A stretch of 64,000 bases of DNA from Natronosalvus vescus (GCF_023973145.1 NZ_CP099546.1:2604001-2668000); one strand, 5' to 3'; numbered from the stretch's first letter, positions 41,435 to 51,354 are shown. Notes: generated from the letters alone by a model not told the origin. Program-made: numbers and translations.

Positions 41435-43843
41435 ATGATTGGCGTCTGCACAGGGGATCGAACAGCAACCCGGGGAGCCGCTCCACTGGTGGGTATCGTC
41501 CTCCTGTTTGGGATGGTGTTCGTGGGTGCCGCCATTGTTGGTGTGTCCGGAATGATGTTACTCGACTCGCTCGAGGGGCAGAACGAGGTCGAGAATGCCC
41601 GGACGTCGATGGACGAAACGAGTCTCCGATTGAACACTGTCACGGAGACGGGAACGCAACAGACGGTTAGCGACGCGACGGTCACCACTGATGGCTCCGT
41701 CTCGATTGCGTGGTACGTCGCTGGCGCTGGCGCTTCATCACCGTTTGAAGACACCACCTGCCTTGCCCACGTCGAAGACTTCGGCGCGGTCGTCGAGGAC
41801 GCTGAGGGTCGGACGATCGCGTATCAAGGTGGCGGGGTCTGGGAACGTACCGAGGCTGGCACCACGATTCGAAGTCCACCACCGCTGACGTACGATGACG
41901 GCTCACTCGAGTTCGGACTCGTCACCGTTTCCAGTGAGTCCGCTGGGAGTGGCGAATCGGTCGTCCAGTACGACCCAGACGAGACGACGAATATGTCGGC
42001 GAAATTCGAGACAGCAGGGCAGGATCCAGCCTGCGACAGTCACCCGGACTTTGCACTCAAGATCCAGAGCACCTATTACCAGGGCTGGTACACTCACCTC
42101 GAGAACGAGTTCGGGGACGAAGCGAACGCAACAGTCGACGTAAACCACGACGAGGAGTACGTCGTCGTGGCACTCGAGAACGCTCGCACGACTGCCCCCG
42201 TGTTCGACGTGGACGTTGCGGTTGATCCAATTACCAGCTTCAACGACGGGCTCTCGGCGACGGCGACGGTCACGAATGTCGGAACTGCAAGTGGTTCCGA
42301 TACTGTATCGGTTACTATTGAGGGGGCGACAGAGACGAAATCGACTGGGACACTCGAGCCCGGTGAGGAGACCACGCTCGATTTCAGTCTCAACCAAAAC
42401 GAACTGTGGGACGCACTCGGGGTCGGCCCAGGACAGCCGAACGACATCGAGAACTACAACGAGTACAGCTACGATGTGACGACGAGCAATGCTACCCTGG
42501 AGGGGACGTTCTTTTACTCTTTCCACCACACGTTCTACCACCTAACCGATGTCGGTCACACCCATGACGGGAACGTTACAACGGTATCGGCTGATCTTAC
42601 GAACATCGGGAACGAAAGCGAGGCTCGAGATATCACGATCGAACTCGAGAGCGATATCGACGAACTCGGCGAACCACTGACGTACACCGAATCGATACAG
42701 GGTGATCCGTGGGAGGACACGGCTGTCGAAATCGATTTCAACCGGAGTGCACTCCCCGATGGGGAGTACACCTACACGGTTGCGGTCGACAACACCCCAC
42801 AGGCCCCCTGTAATAAGAACGACGGGGCCTGCGAACAGGAGGGTACGTTCGAAATCACGAACGGAGCCGTTGGGGACGTCGACGAAATCATCGTTACCGA
42901 GCCATCGGACGTCGGGGTCTCGATTCTCGGCACCGAAATCTCCGGGGAGTGGTGGGGTGGTGGGGCGTATCACAAAAACTGGGCCCCGGTCACAGCGTCG
43001 GCCGTGATTGGAGAAACACGCTATCGGTTCCTTCCCAACGGAGAGACCGAGGAGATCCCGCTCGATCAACCGCACTACACCGATCCTGGTGCCCAGATGG
43101 AAGACTACAATCTGAACACCTACGGAACCCAAACGCAGACCTACGATATCGAAACCGAGATTGAGTCCGGTTCGGTGACGATCGAGGCGACGTACTGGCC
43201 CTGTGCCCAGGGTGGACTGACACACGTCGCCACGGATGAGGCAAAAGACGGCGAGACGACCCACCACTACTCGTGCAACGCCTTTGCATATGGCGAGGAG
43301 ATCACCGTCGAAGGTGGTGGGGCTGGCGACGCGAGCACCGACCACGGACTCATGATGACCCGGACGGCGGACGACAACCACATGCCGGACATCGAAAAAG
43401 GGTTCCCGCTCCAGCGAAGCATCAACGACGTCTTCCAGGACGGTACTGACGACGTCGAACTGATCGACAACGAATTGCAACTCGAAGCAGGTGATTTCGC
43501 GTTCATGATGGAAACGACCATGACGCAATCAGAACTTCAGTCCGAGTTCCCCGACTATCCCTGGGAGACGGTCGACACGGCCAACCAGTCCGAGATGAAC
43601 CTCGCTGCGTGGGATATCGCGGCCAACTATCGGGAGAACGAGGATGGTGATCCTAACTTCAACGACATTATCGGGTTCGTTCAGGTTGACGGTGGAGCGA
43701 GTTACGTCGATTTCGACGATCCGAAGGTAGATTTCCGGGTCGATGGCGAGAAACGTAAACCGTCACAGTCGGGAACTGAGCCGGAATCCATCGGCGATGG
43801 AAGTGCAGTTAGCGTCGAAACGGACGCAATCGTCATCAGCTAG
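41435..43843 (+). CDS. large surface protein with archaeal pilin-like N-terminus and CARDB-like repeats
   Basis: The 802-residue protein starts with a charged segment and RGAAPLVGIVLLFGMVFVGAAIVGVSG (about 13-40), like class III signal peptides and archaeal type IV pilins. The rest is an acidic ectodomain with at least two CARDB-like beta repeats: SATATVTNVGTASGSDTVSVTIEG (near 290) and VSADLTNIGNESEARDITIELES (near 387), each with LEPGEETTLDF-type strands. Four or more Cys sit in the second half. It is read opposite to the neighbouring housekeeping genes and splits adk from DUF106. It is probably an adhesin or pilus-associated protein; the exact family is not recognised. Confidence 0.85.
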   Translation: MIGVCTGDRTATRGAAPLVGIVLLFGMVFVGAAIVGVSGMMLLDSLEGQNEVENARTSMDETSLRLNTVTETGTQQTVSDATVTTDGSVSIAWYVAGAGASSPFEDTTCLAHVEDFGAVVEDAEGRTIAYQGGGVWERTEAGTTIRSPPPLTYDDGSLEFGLVTVSSESAGSGESVVQYDPDETTNMSAKFETAGQDPACDSHPDFALKIQSTYYQGWYTHLENEFGDEANATVDVNHDEEYVVVALENARTTAPVFDVDVAVDPITSFNDGLSATATVTNVGTASGSDTVSVTIEGATETKSTGTLEPGEETTLDFSLNQNELWDALGVGPGQPNDIENYNEYSYDVTTSNATLEGTFFYSFHHTFYHLTDVGHTHDGNVTTVSADLTNIGNESEARDITIELESDIDELGEPLTYTESIQGDPWEDTAVEIDFNRSALPDGEYTYTVAVDNTPQAPCNKNDGACEQEGTFEITNGAVGDVDEIIVTEPSDVGVSILGTEISGEWWGGGAYHKNWAPVTASAVIGETRYRFLPNGETEEIPLDQPHYTDPGAQMEDYNLNTYGTQTQTYDIETEIESGSVTIEATYWPCAQGGLTHVATDEAKDGETTHHYSCNAFAYGEEITVEGGGAGDASTDHGLMMTRTADDNHMPDIEKGFPLQRSINDVFQDGTDDVELIDNELQLEAGDFAFMMETTMTQSELQSEFPDYPWETVDTANQSEMNLAAWDIAANYRENEDGDPNFNDIIGFVQVDGGASYVDFDDPKVDFRVDGEKRKPSQSGTEPESIGDGSAVSVETDAIVIS

Positions 43844-43861
43844 TCCCGGAGACTGATTTAC

Positions 43862-44494
43862 CTACGCATTTTCGATAACCGCCCTCACGTCCTCCCACAC
43901 CTCGTCGGGTGCTTGCTCTCCATCCACCCGCTCGAGCACGCCCTTGTCCCCGTAGTACTCGAGTACCGGTTCGGTGTTCTCTCGATACACCCGCAATCGT
44001 TCACGAACCGTCTCCTCGCTGTCGTCTTCGCGCTGCACCAGTCGTTCCTCGACCGCTGGATCCTCCGCCGGATTGTACTCGAGGTGGTAGATATCGCCCG
44101 TCTCGGGATCCATCCGCCGGCCGGTGAGTCGGTGAACGAGTTCGTCCTCGCTCACGTCGAGAGCCAGCACGACGTCCAGGTCGGTCATCCCCTCGAGCGC
44201 CTCGACCTGCTCGAGGTTTCGTGGATAGCCGTCGAGAATGAATCCATCCGCCGACGACAGCGCCTCGTCGACGATAGCGTTGACCACCTCGTCGGGGACG
44301 AGTTCGCCCTGATCCATGTACTCCGCGGGCGTCTCGTACTCGAGATCGAGGTGGGAGATGTCCATCTGCTTGTTCGATCGCAGGGCGTCTCCGGTGGTGA
44401 CGTGTTCGACGTCGAAGTGGTCGCTGATCGTTGCACTTTGTGTCCCCTTCCCGGCCCCGGGAGCGCCGAGGATGAGAATCCGTGGCTGTGCCAT
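43862..44494 (-). CDS. adk: adenylate kinase
   Basis: The 210-residue kinase has Walker [11 protein letters not shown] near residue 10. THVTTGDAL-type [11 protein letters not shown] follows near 32-40, [16 protein letters not shown] lies near 86-101, and the short lid is [15 protein letters not shown] near 123. It converts AMP and ATP to two ADP. In archaea it usually follows secY and precedes the DUF106 gene; here the cox locus separates it from secY and the surface-protein gene separates it from DUF106. Confidence 0.97.
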   Translation of the reverse strand: MAQPRILILGAPGAGKGTQSATISDHFDVEHVTTGDALRSNKQMDISHLDLEYETPAEYMDQGELVPDEVVNAIVDEALSSADGFILDGYPRNLEQVEALEGMTDLDVVLALDVSEDELVHRLTGRRMDPETGDIYHLEYNPAEDPAVEERLVQREDDSEETVRERLRVYRENTEPVLEYYGDKGVLERVDGEQAPDEVWEDVRAVIENA

Positions 44495-44532
44495 AGGCGT
44501 CGGTTCAGCCCCAGCGCATAAAGGCTTAAAGA

Positions 44533-44970
44533 ATGGCGCACGATCATCCGGCTATGACCCGATTCTCGGCTGGCGACCCGAAAGCTCGCCGCCAGCTCTT
44601 CGTCGACGCCATCACGGCCCACCGCCAGCGAGCCAGCCCGTTCTTGACGATTGAAGTGGACGAAACGAGTCTCGAGCAGGAGGCCGACGTCGGCCCGGCG
44701 GCGGAACTCGGTATTCCCTGGGTACAGTTCGCCGACGGCATCGTCAACCTCGACTGTACGAACGAGGAACTCGAGCGGCTGAAATCACTGCTGGATACGT
44801 TTCCGGCGTTCAAAATCGAGGAACTGACGCGACCGGAGAACGCCGAGGGAACGAACGTTCGCGTGAGCGCGAAAGCTGACCCCAATCGGATCGCCCAGTT
44901 CTGTGAGGCGATCGTCCGTGAGGTGTTCGCGTGTCCCGAGGACGTGACGGTATGGGTGACGGCCGTCTAG
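44533..44970 (+). CDS. conserved haloarchaeal protein of unknown function
   Basis: The 145-residue acidic protein shows strand-helix alternation: [12 protein letters not shown], then [39 protein letters not shown], and [40 protein letters not shown]. Three Cys are spaced through it. It starts at ATG 44533 or 44554 (MTRFSAGDP); both fit. It is divergent from adk by 38 bases, so they may share a control region. I do not recognise a family. Confidence 0.8.
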   Translation: MAHDHPAMTRFSAGDPKARRQLFVDAITAHRQRASPFLTIEVDETSLEQEADVGPAAELGIPWVQFADGIVNLDCTNEELERLKSLLDTFPAFKIEELTRPENAEGTNVRVSAKADPNRIAQFCEAIVREVFACPEDVTVWVTAV

Positions 44971-45087
44971 GCTGATGGAATCGCCTCCCAGCCCGCTCTC
45001 GTGTGAGTGAACGTTGCGTTCGGCGGTTCGTCTAGTTGGTCACGTGCTCATGTGTTCAGGTGCACAGGTGTTCAGGTGTTTGGCTCC

Positions 45088-45378
45088 TCAGGAAATCGAC
45101 AATGTCCCGTCGCCTTCGCCGTCGTCACCGCCGGCTTCGTCCCACTCGAGTTCGAACTCGACGCTCAGTTCGCCGGGGCCGCCGGAACTCGGCGTCTCCC
45201 GTTCGGCTTTCACCTCGAAGGTCGGGCGTCCCGGCGGCGACATCGTCACGGTCTCGCTCCCTGACTCGAGTGTGAGGTCGTCACCGGCCTCGAGGCGATC
45301 CGCGACGGAGCGGAGGTAGTCGGCGATTTCTGCGGCATTCATTTGCTGTTCGAACTTGAAAAGTACTTCTTCCGGCAT
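45088..45378 (-). CDS. amphi-Trp domain-containing protein
   Basis: The 96-residue protein matches the amphi-Trp pattern: MPEEVLFKFEQQMNAAEIADYLRSVADRLEAGDDLTLESGSETVTMSPP and EVKAERET...ELSVEFELEWD, with the Trp in the last strand. The function of the domain is unknown, possibly DNA-end or protein binding. A ~30-residue acidic tail follows. The long open frame to 45777 upstream is a shadow; ATG 45376-45378 gives the family start. Confidence 0.9.
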   Translation of the reverse strand: MPEEVLFKFEQQMNAAEIADYLRSVADRLEAGDDLTLESGSETVTMSPPGRPTFEVKAERETPSSGGPGELSVEFELEWDEAGGDDGEGDGTLSIS

Positions 45379-45670
45379 ACCTGCCTGTAGGGGATAGCAG
45401 GGTAAAGGAGTAGCGCTGTGCCTCGTTCCCTGGGAGTTTCCGATAATGTATCGTTGCTCGGTCAGGTCGACGCTGGGAGAACGATAGACAAAAGGTGGGG
45501 CAGCCGAAGGGATGAATGAAGGACACCGGTTCGGACCGGGAACGTTCCCCTGCTGGTCAGTCAGGGCAGACGGATGTCCCACTCGCCGTCCCACGATTGC
45601 CCGGCGATCGTTTCCAAATAAATAAGTGTACCCGACCATGATCGTCCACCAATAGACCCACATAATCGAG

Positions 45671-46681
45671 GTGAATACAATCTTCATTCCACTTCCGACC
45701 CCGATGATGACGCGTGTCGACGTCTTCGAGGATATCTTCCTCGTGTTCCTCGGCCTGGGGACACTCGTCGGCATCATCGTCGTCAGCTATACGCTGTACA
45801 ATGCGTACAAATACCGAGACGACGGTACCCGCGACCCCGATGAGGATCTCCCCACGCTCGGGGAACTCCCGACGGGTGGAACAGGCGGCAAGAAGCTGTT
45901 CGTCTCGTTCTTCCTGAGTGCGATCATCGTGATCTCGCTCGTCCTCTGGACGTACGGGATGCTCCTGTACGTCGAAGACGGTCCGGACGACCCTGGTGAG
46001 GACGCGATCGAAGTTGACGTCGAAGGGTTCGCCTTCGGCTGGAGCTTCTACTACGAAAACGGCGCTGAATCGAGTAACGAGATGGTCGTCCCCGTCGACA
46101 CCCCGATCTGGATCGAGGTGACCTCTACAGACGTCTGGCACGCGTTCGGCATATCCGATAAACGGGTAAAAGCCGACGCAATCCCGGGCGAGCGAGACGT
46201 CACCTGGTTCACCGCCGAAGAAGAAGGTGAGTTCCTGATCGAGTGCTTCGAACTCTGTGGCCCGGGTCACTCCGCCATGGAGGCTGACCTGATCGTCCTG
46301 AGTGAAGAGGACTACGAGGAGTGGCTCGAGGAGCAACTGACCCTCACCCTCGACCTCGAGGATGCAGACGGTGAATCGGTCACCGACGCCGACAACGTCG
46401 AGGTCACGCTCTCGAGCGACGACGAGGTCGTCGCGACCTACACCGGCGACGACTTCGAGGACGGCGTCCTCGAGATCAGCGTCGAACAGGGTGATGCGTA
46501 CACGCTGACCGTCGAATCCACCGACGGTTCCTTCGAGACGGTCGAACTCGAGGACGTCGACATCGTCGACGGCCCGAGCGAAACCGTGACGCTCGAAGAA
46601 CCCGGTGAGGACGACGACAACGGTGACGATGACGAAAACAACGACGAAACCGATACTGACGACGCTGGAGGTGACGACTGA
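45671..46681 (+). CDS. coxB: cytochrome c oxidase subunit II with extra C-terminal beta domain
   Basis: The 325-336-residue protein has two N-terminal hydrophobic segments, then the cupredoxin domain with the CuA ligands: His in TSTDVWHAFGI (near 155) and CFELCGPGHSAM (near 195-206), with C-x3-C-x3-H-x2-M. This subunit takes electrons from a copper or cytochrome donor. After residue about 220 it has an extra domain, TLTLDLEDADGESVTDADNVEVTLSS and TVESTDGSFETVEL, and an acidic tail. The start is GTG 45671 or ATG 45704. A TATA-like aaataaata at 45617-45625 lies upstream. It overlaps coxA by one base. Confidence 0.94.
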   Translation: MNTIFIPLPTPMMTRVDVFEDIFLVFLGLGTLVGIIVVSYTLYNAYKYRDDGTRDPDEDLPTLGELPTGGTGGKKLFVSFFLSAIIVISLVLWTYGMLLYVEDGPDDPGEDAIEVDVEGFAFGWSFYYENGAESSNEMVVPVDTPIWIEVTSTDVWHAFGISDKRVKADAIPGERDVTWFTAEEEGEFLIECFELCGPGHSAMEADLIVLSEEDYEEWLEEQLTLTLDLEDADGESVTDADNVEVTLSSDDEVVATYTGDDFEDGVLEISVEQGDAYTLTVESTDGSFETVELEDVDIVDGPSETVTLEEPGEDDDNGDDDENNDETDTDDAGGDD

Positions 46682-49173
46682 TGGCCGATGACTTCCCCCC
46701 GATGACGTCGATCAAACGGTGGCTGGTGACGACCAACCACAAAGACGTCGGTATTCTCTACATTGTGACAGCCATGTTCTTCTTGCTCTTTGGGGGCGTC
46801 ATGGCGCTGCTGTTCCGTGCACATCTCTGGCAGAGCGGCGGCCTCGGAATCCTGACCGATAGTAGCTTCAATCAGGCGGTCACCGCACACGGTCTGTTGA
46901 TGGTGTTCTGGTTCCTGTCACCGATCGCCTCGGGCTTTGCGAACTACCTGGTTCCCTTACAGATCGGGGCGAAGGATCTCGCGTTCCCACGATTGAACGC
47001 CCTGAGCTACTGGTTCTATCTGTTCTCGGGCGTCCTGCTGATGATCTCGTTCTTCCAGGGCGGGACGTTCGAAGGCGGGTGGACGATGTACGCGCCGCTG
47101 AACGTGCCGACGTACACGCCCGCAGTCGAAGCGACGACTGGTGGCACGGCAACGATCCTGGCGTTGATGCTGTTTACGCTCTCGATCACGCTGGGGACGA
47201 TGAACTTCCTGACCACGATTCACCGCTCGCGGGCGGAGGGACTCGGGCTGTGGAACATGCCGTTATTCACGTGGTCGTGGCTGCTGACGGTCTGGATGAT
47301 GCTGTTCGCGTTCGCGGCACTGCTCGCAGCCCTGCTGTTGCTCGCGACTGACCGGATTCTCCTGACTCAGTACTTCGCGACCGACCAGGGATCGGGCCTG
47401 TTGTGGGCACACATCTTCTGGTTCTTCGGCCATCCGGAGGTGTACATCGTCTTCTTCCCCGCGCTGGGGATCATGTTCGAGACGTTCCAGACGTTCTGTG
47501 GCCGGCGACTGGTCGGGCGCAAGTGGGTCATCATTTCGATGGTGCTCGTCGCGGTTCAGTCGTTCCTGGTCTGGATGCACCACATGTTCTTGACCTCGAT
47601 CAACCTCGAGATCAAGACGCTGTTCATGGCGACGACGATCGGGATCTCGCTGCCGTTCGACCTGATGGTGTTCGCGCTGATCTACACGATGGTCAAAGGG
47701 CGCGTGCGATTCACGACGCCGTTCCTGTTCAGCCTTGGCGCGCTCGTCCTGTTCATCCTCGGAGGTATCACCGGGGTGTTCCTGGGCGCGGTCGTCCTGG
47801 ACTACGAGTTCCGTGGCACCTACTGGGTCGTCGCCCACTTCCACTACGTGATGGTCTCCGGCGTCACTGCCCTGATTGCCGGGCTGTACTACTGGTGGCC
47901 CAAGATCACCGGGAAGATGTACGACGAGACCCTGGGCAAGATTCACTTTGCGGTCTACTTCGTCGGGTTCAACCTGCTGTACTTCCCGATGTTCCTCGCC
48001 TGGGAGACCCCACGGCGTGTCTTCCACTTTGCGGAAGGAATGACGTTCTATCACCAACTCGCGACGGTCGGCGCGTTCGTCTTCGGGGCGTCGTTCCTGA
48101 TCATGTTCTACGCGCTCGGCAAGAGCCTGGTGGCTGGCCCCGACGCACCGGACAACCCCTGGGAGTTCTCCCGCACTGCCGAGTGGGCGATCCCGTCGCC
48201 GCCACCGCTCGAGAACTGGGCCGGCCGGCCGAGCTACGCCAGCGGTCGCCTCGAGTTCGTCGACGATACGAAAGCGGCTGCAACGGACGGCGGCACTGGA
48301 TCGTTGGCCGTTGCCGAGAGCGGACAAGCTACCCTCGCTGAACATCATCACGAGGAGGAAGAACACGCTGACCACGCCAGCATCTGGCCATTTGGTATCG
48401 GTCTCTCGACGGCCATCTTCTTCCTCGGTCTCTCCGGGCTCACCCCCTACGTCGGCCAGTTCGCGGAAGCGCGAGGGGCGGACATCGTTGGGACGCAAGA
48501 TCCCAACATGATCTACCCGATCGTGACGCTCGCCGGCCTGGGAATGCTCCTTTACACCCTCTGGAAGTTCGGGATGGAAGAGTTCAACGCGCCGGAGATG
48601 GCCATCGCCGAGCGCTGGCCGTTCGAAGGCGTCGGGAACACGAAACTCGGCCTGTGGTTCTTCCTGGCCTCCGACGTCGTCGTCTTCGGTGCAGCTCTCG
48701 GTGCGTTCGTCTTCATGCGCATCCACATGGGGTGGAGCGAGTGGACGACCGTCCCGCCTGCCGCGTGGCCCGGCCTGCTCAACACCTACGTGCTGTTGAC
48801 CTCGAGTTTCACGGTCATCCTCGCGCTCGTCATGGCCGAACGCGGCAACAAGAAGGGGCTGCTCGCCACCCTCAGTGCAACGATGTTGCTGGGCCTGACC
48901 TTCATGGGCGTGAAAGCCTGGGAGTACAGCACGAAATTCGCCGAGGGCGATTACTGGTTCAGCGGTCTCGAGTACTCCATCTACTACGTGACGACCGGTC
49001 TCCACGGCCTGCACGTGATCCTGGGCCTGCTCGTTGCCGGCTTCATGATCGTCAAGATCGTGCTGCAGGACGCCTATCTCGACGACCACCGTCCGGTGGA
49101 GTACTTCGGGCTTTACTGGCACTTCGTGGACATCGTCTGGGTGTTCCTGTTCCCGCTGTTCTACCTGATGTAA
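46681..49173 (+). CDS. coxAC: fused cytochrome c oxidase subunits I and III
   Basis: The 830-residue polytopic protein joins CoxA (to about residue 530) with CoxC (after about 560). The heme a/CuB ligands are visible: HGLLMVFWFL near 70, GHPEVYI near 250 (His and cross-linked Tyr), HHMF near 300 and HFHYVM near 387. The C-terminal part GLWFFLASDVVVFGAALGAFVFMR and the final HFVDIVWVFLFPLFYLM are subunit III. Haloarchaea and Thermus carry such fusions. It follows coxB with a one-base overlap. A hydrophilic loop (DDTKAAATDGG, about 522-535) marks the joint region. Confidence 0.97.
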   Translation: MADDFPPMTSIKRWLVTTNHKDVGILYIVTAMFFLLFGGVMALLFRAHLWQSGGLGILTDSSFNQAVTAHGLLMVFWFLSPIASGFANYLVPLQIGAKDLAFPRLNALSYWFYLFSGVLLMISFFQGGTFEGGWTMYAPLNVPTYTPAVEATTGGTATILALMLFTLSITLGTMNFLTTIHRSRAEGLGLWNMPLFTWSWLLTVWMMLFAFAALLAALLLLATDRILLTQYFATDQGSGLLWAHIFWFFGHPEVYIVFFPALGIMFETFQTFCGRRLVGRKWVIISMVLVAVQSFLVWMHHMFLTSINLEIKTLFMATTIGISLPFDLMVFALIYTMVKGRVRFTTPFLFSLGALVLFILGGITGVFLGAVVLDYEFRGTYWVVAHFHYVMVSGVTALIAGLYYWWPKITGKMYDETLGKIHFAVYFVGFNLLYFPMFLAWETPRRVFHFAEGMTFYHQLATVGAFVFGASFLIMFYALGKSLVAGPDAPDNPWEFSRTAEWAIPSPPPLENWAGRPSYASGRLEFVDDTKAAATDGGTGSLAVAESGQATLAEHHHEEEEHADHASIWPFGIGLSTAIFFLGLSGLTPYVGQFAEARGADIVGTQDPNMIYPIVTLAGLGMLLYTLWKFGMEEFNAPEMAIAERWPFEGVGNTKLGLWFFLASDVVVFGAALGAFVFMRIHMGWSEWTTVPPAAWPGLLNTYVLLTSSFTVILALVMAERGNKKGLLATLSATMLLGLTFMGVKAWEYSTKFAEGDYWFSGLEYSIYYVTTGLHGLHVILGLLVAGFMIVKIVLQDAYLDDHRPVEYFGLYWHFVDIVWVFLFPLFYLM

Positions 49174-49200
49174 CGGCGGGCCGTTCGTTTTTTCGTCCAT
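49174..49200 (+). terminator. hairpin and poly-T after coxAC
   Basis: The CGGCGGGCCG stretch can form a short 4-base-pair stem, followed by gttttttcg, a six-T run. It ends the coxB-coxAC transcript and is a plausible archaeal terminator. Confidence 0.45.
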
Positions 49201-49467
49201 TACGTTCGCATTCTCAGAGTATAGCAGTCGCTTTCTCGTCGGTAGGGAGTCGGCAATTTGCCCTGGAACGCGGTCGTCTCGAGGATTGGCTTCGCTCGGC
49301 TGATCAGTTCGTTCGATACCAGGCCAGCACATTTCTGTATCGCTTCCTCGGTGACGAAAGCAGGTGCTACACAGGACTGTTGATACGGTCGATTACCGAG
49401 AGTTGTCGTCCAGGAGTGGAGCTCGTCGGTAGTGAAGGGTCGTGACTCGAGGCGGACAACGCCCCTC

Positions 49468-49752
49468 TCAGCCAGCCCAGACGAGGGCGTACATGAACGA
49501 GAACATGAAATAGACCATAAACACGGTGACAGCCGCCTTCACGTGGAAGGTGAACAGTTCGAAGGATTCGTCCTCGCGAGCCGCCTCGAACGCCTCGAGC
49601 TCGCCCTCACTACACGTGTCGTCGTGAACGACCCCAACGTGATAGGTCACCTGTTCGGCCGTCTGAAACGGCCGTCCACAATGCGGGCAGGTCTCCGGCT
49701 CTGCTTCCGCCGGGACGTCGTACTCGAGGTCGGTGACCGGTTCGGCGAGCAT
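49468..49752 (-). CDS. C2H2 zinc-finger protein with C-terminal TM segment (DUF7410-like)
   Basis: The 94-residue protein has a C2H2 zinc finger (ETCPHCGRPFQTAEQVTYHVGVVH, about 20-43), an acidic linker (EGELEAFEAAREDESFELF) and one C-terminal hydrophobic segment (VTVFMVYFMFSFMYALVW). The layout is a small anchored zinc-binding protein. It sits between the cox genes and a polytopic membrane protein in haloarchaea and may serve oxidase assembly, by context only. Start ATG 49750-49752. Confidence 0.85.
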   Translation of the reverse strand: MLAEPVTDLEYDVPAEAEPETCPHCGRPFQTAEQVTYHVGVVHDDTCSEGELEAFEAAREDESFELFTFHVKAAVTVFMVYFMFSFMYALVWAG

Positions 49753-49853
49753 CGTCGACTCGAGGTAGGTGTCGCGTCGAAAAGTGTGTACCGATCCGAT
49801 CGGGGAGTTCTCAGGAGTGTCCGGGTACGCGTTTCAGGGTGGTGAATCGGGGC

Positions 49854-51257
49854 TCAGGCGGGCACGTACGGCGGCTCGACCGCGGGCAACGAGACGAGAT
49901 ACAGGCTGATCATCGTAAAGACGATCATGACGATGATGAACGGATACTGGCTCTTGATGGCCTGAAGGCGACCGGGGAACAACTCGATCGAGATTGCGTG
50001 AGCCATCCAGACGGCGAGGACGTGCCCGACGAGGATGCCTGCGATTTCGACGTAGCCGAACCACGAGGTCAACGCAAGCTGGGTCGGGTTTGGATCGGGG
50101 TTCAGCGGAGCCTGGAGTACACTAATCAGCGACGGCCACAGCGATATCGAGAATCCGAGGTAGTGGGCGACGTGGTAGCCGGCTGCGATCGCGAGCAGGG
50201 GGGCAGCGTAGCGGACGGCGAGGTAGCGCTGTGAGAGGTACGTTTTGGCGCGAGTTCGCGTCCAGCCAGCGGCCAGCCAGTACATCCAACAGAAGACGGC
50301 GTAGCCGACGAGCAACACCAGCAGGTAGGCGAGCTCTGGTGGCAAACCGAGGGCAACCAGAATTTCGATCGTCCAGACACCCGGAAGCGTGACGATGAAG
50401 CCGCTGTAGGTTAACTCCCACACCAGCAAGATGACGAACGCGACGATGGAGAGATCCGTGACGACGTCGTCGTCGCTGAGGCGCGCACCCGGCCACCGGA
50501 GAGAGAGGCCGTCGTCGGTTCGCTGGATCGGCGCGACGGAGCCGTACAGCCGGAACCACACCGAGAGCGGATCTCCCCGTTCGAACCAGCTCTGGGGGGA
50601 AAAGAGGACGGCTCCGGCGAGCGTCCCGACCGTGTAAGCGAGGATGATCGTCGTCAACAGCCAGGGCGTCGAGACGATTGGGGCGATCACCTCGAGCCAG
50701 ATGAAGACGAGCACCGCCCCGACTGCGGGCCACGTGCCGAGCCAGGACGGGTAGGGTGCGTTTCGGCTGGGGAGGACACGTGCCAGCCGCCGCCACGGGT
50801 TGAGCGTCGGCCACGGGTTACCGACCGTGTAGGCGACGAGGGTCAATATCGCCCGAACGCCGACGAAGGTGACGAGGACGGTCGCGCTCGTGAGTCCGAT
50901 TCCCTGCGGCCCGAGGAAGCCGACGACGATGAGACCGACGAGTGCGCCCACGCCAACCGTCCCGCCGATCAACGAGACCGCCCGCGAGAGCGTATCGTTG
51001 GACACGCCAACCGACTGGTCGTGGACGGTGGTGACGAACTCCCGATCGGTGACGAACATCGTCAACAGTGCCGAGGCACCGACGACGCCAGCGCCGGTGG
51101 CGAGATAGAGCCACGTCGGCACGGTCACGTCTCCCTGTTCGGTGAGTCCGACGACGACGTTGCTCGCAGAGGCGAGTCCGCTTCCAAGGAGGACTAATAG
51201 GAGCGAACCCGCCACGACGAGACCGCCCCGTCGACCGAGAACCGGACGCCAGGTCAT
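49854..51257 (-). CDS. polytopic membrane protein of the cox locus, unknown function
   Basis: The 467-residue protein has a cleavable-looking or anchoring N-terminal segment (GGLVVAGSLLLVLLGSGLASA) and about ten further hydrophobic segments with Trp-rich loops. Motifs include TVGNPWPTLNPWRRLARVLPS near 140 and SPQSWFERGDPLSVWFRLYGSVAPI near 219. Similar proteins in haloarchaea are labelled 'fenitrothion hydrolase', which I do not trust. The conserved position beside CoxB, CoxAC and subunit IV suggests a role in the oxidase or its assembly; this is inference. Confidence 0.85.
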   Translation of the reverse strand: MTWRPVLGRRGGLVVAGSLLLVLLGSGLASASNVVVGLTEQGDVTVPTWLYLATGAGVVGASALLTMFVTDREFVTTVHDQSVGVSNDTLSRAVSLIGGTVGVGALVGLIVVGFLGPQGIGLTSATVLVTFVGVRAILTLVAYTVGNPWPTLNPWRRLARVLPSRNAPYPSWLGTWPAVGAVLVFIWLEVIAPIVSTPWLLTTIILAYTVGTLAGAVLFSPQSWFERGDPLSVWFRLYGSVAPIQRTDDGLSLRWPGARLSDDDVVTDLSIVAFVILLVWELTYSGFIVTLPGVWTIEILVALGLPPELAYLLVLLVGYAVFCWMYWLAAGWTRTRAKTYLSQRYLAVRYAAPLLAIAAGYHVAHYLGFSISLWPSLISVLQAPLNPDPNPTQLALTSWFGYVEIAGILVGHVLAVWMAHAISIELFPGRLQAIKSQYPFIIVMIVFTMISLYLVSLPAVEPPYVPA

Positions 51258-51346
51258 TAGCCGACTTGAGGAACTGAACGGGTATGATGGTGTCGTTCTC
51301 GGGGCTGCAGTCGACCCTTTTTGGGGCGTCGCCGGTCGTATGAGGA

Positions 51347-51354
51347 AGGTATAA
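51347..51354 (+). promoter_or_regulatory. TATA-like box of coxD
   Basis: aggtataa, centred near 51351, lies about 30 bases before ATG 51381, the leaderless spacing. Confidence 0.6.

Noticed and set aside
45041-45080. short GTGTTCAGGTG direct repeats after the unknown gene
   Set aside because: Only two or three imperfect copies; too short to call a repeat element.
47263-49332. 689-codon minus-strand frame opposite coxAC
   Set aside because: His/Arg/Glu-rich shadow of the oxidase gene.
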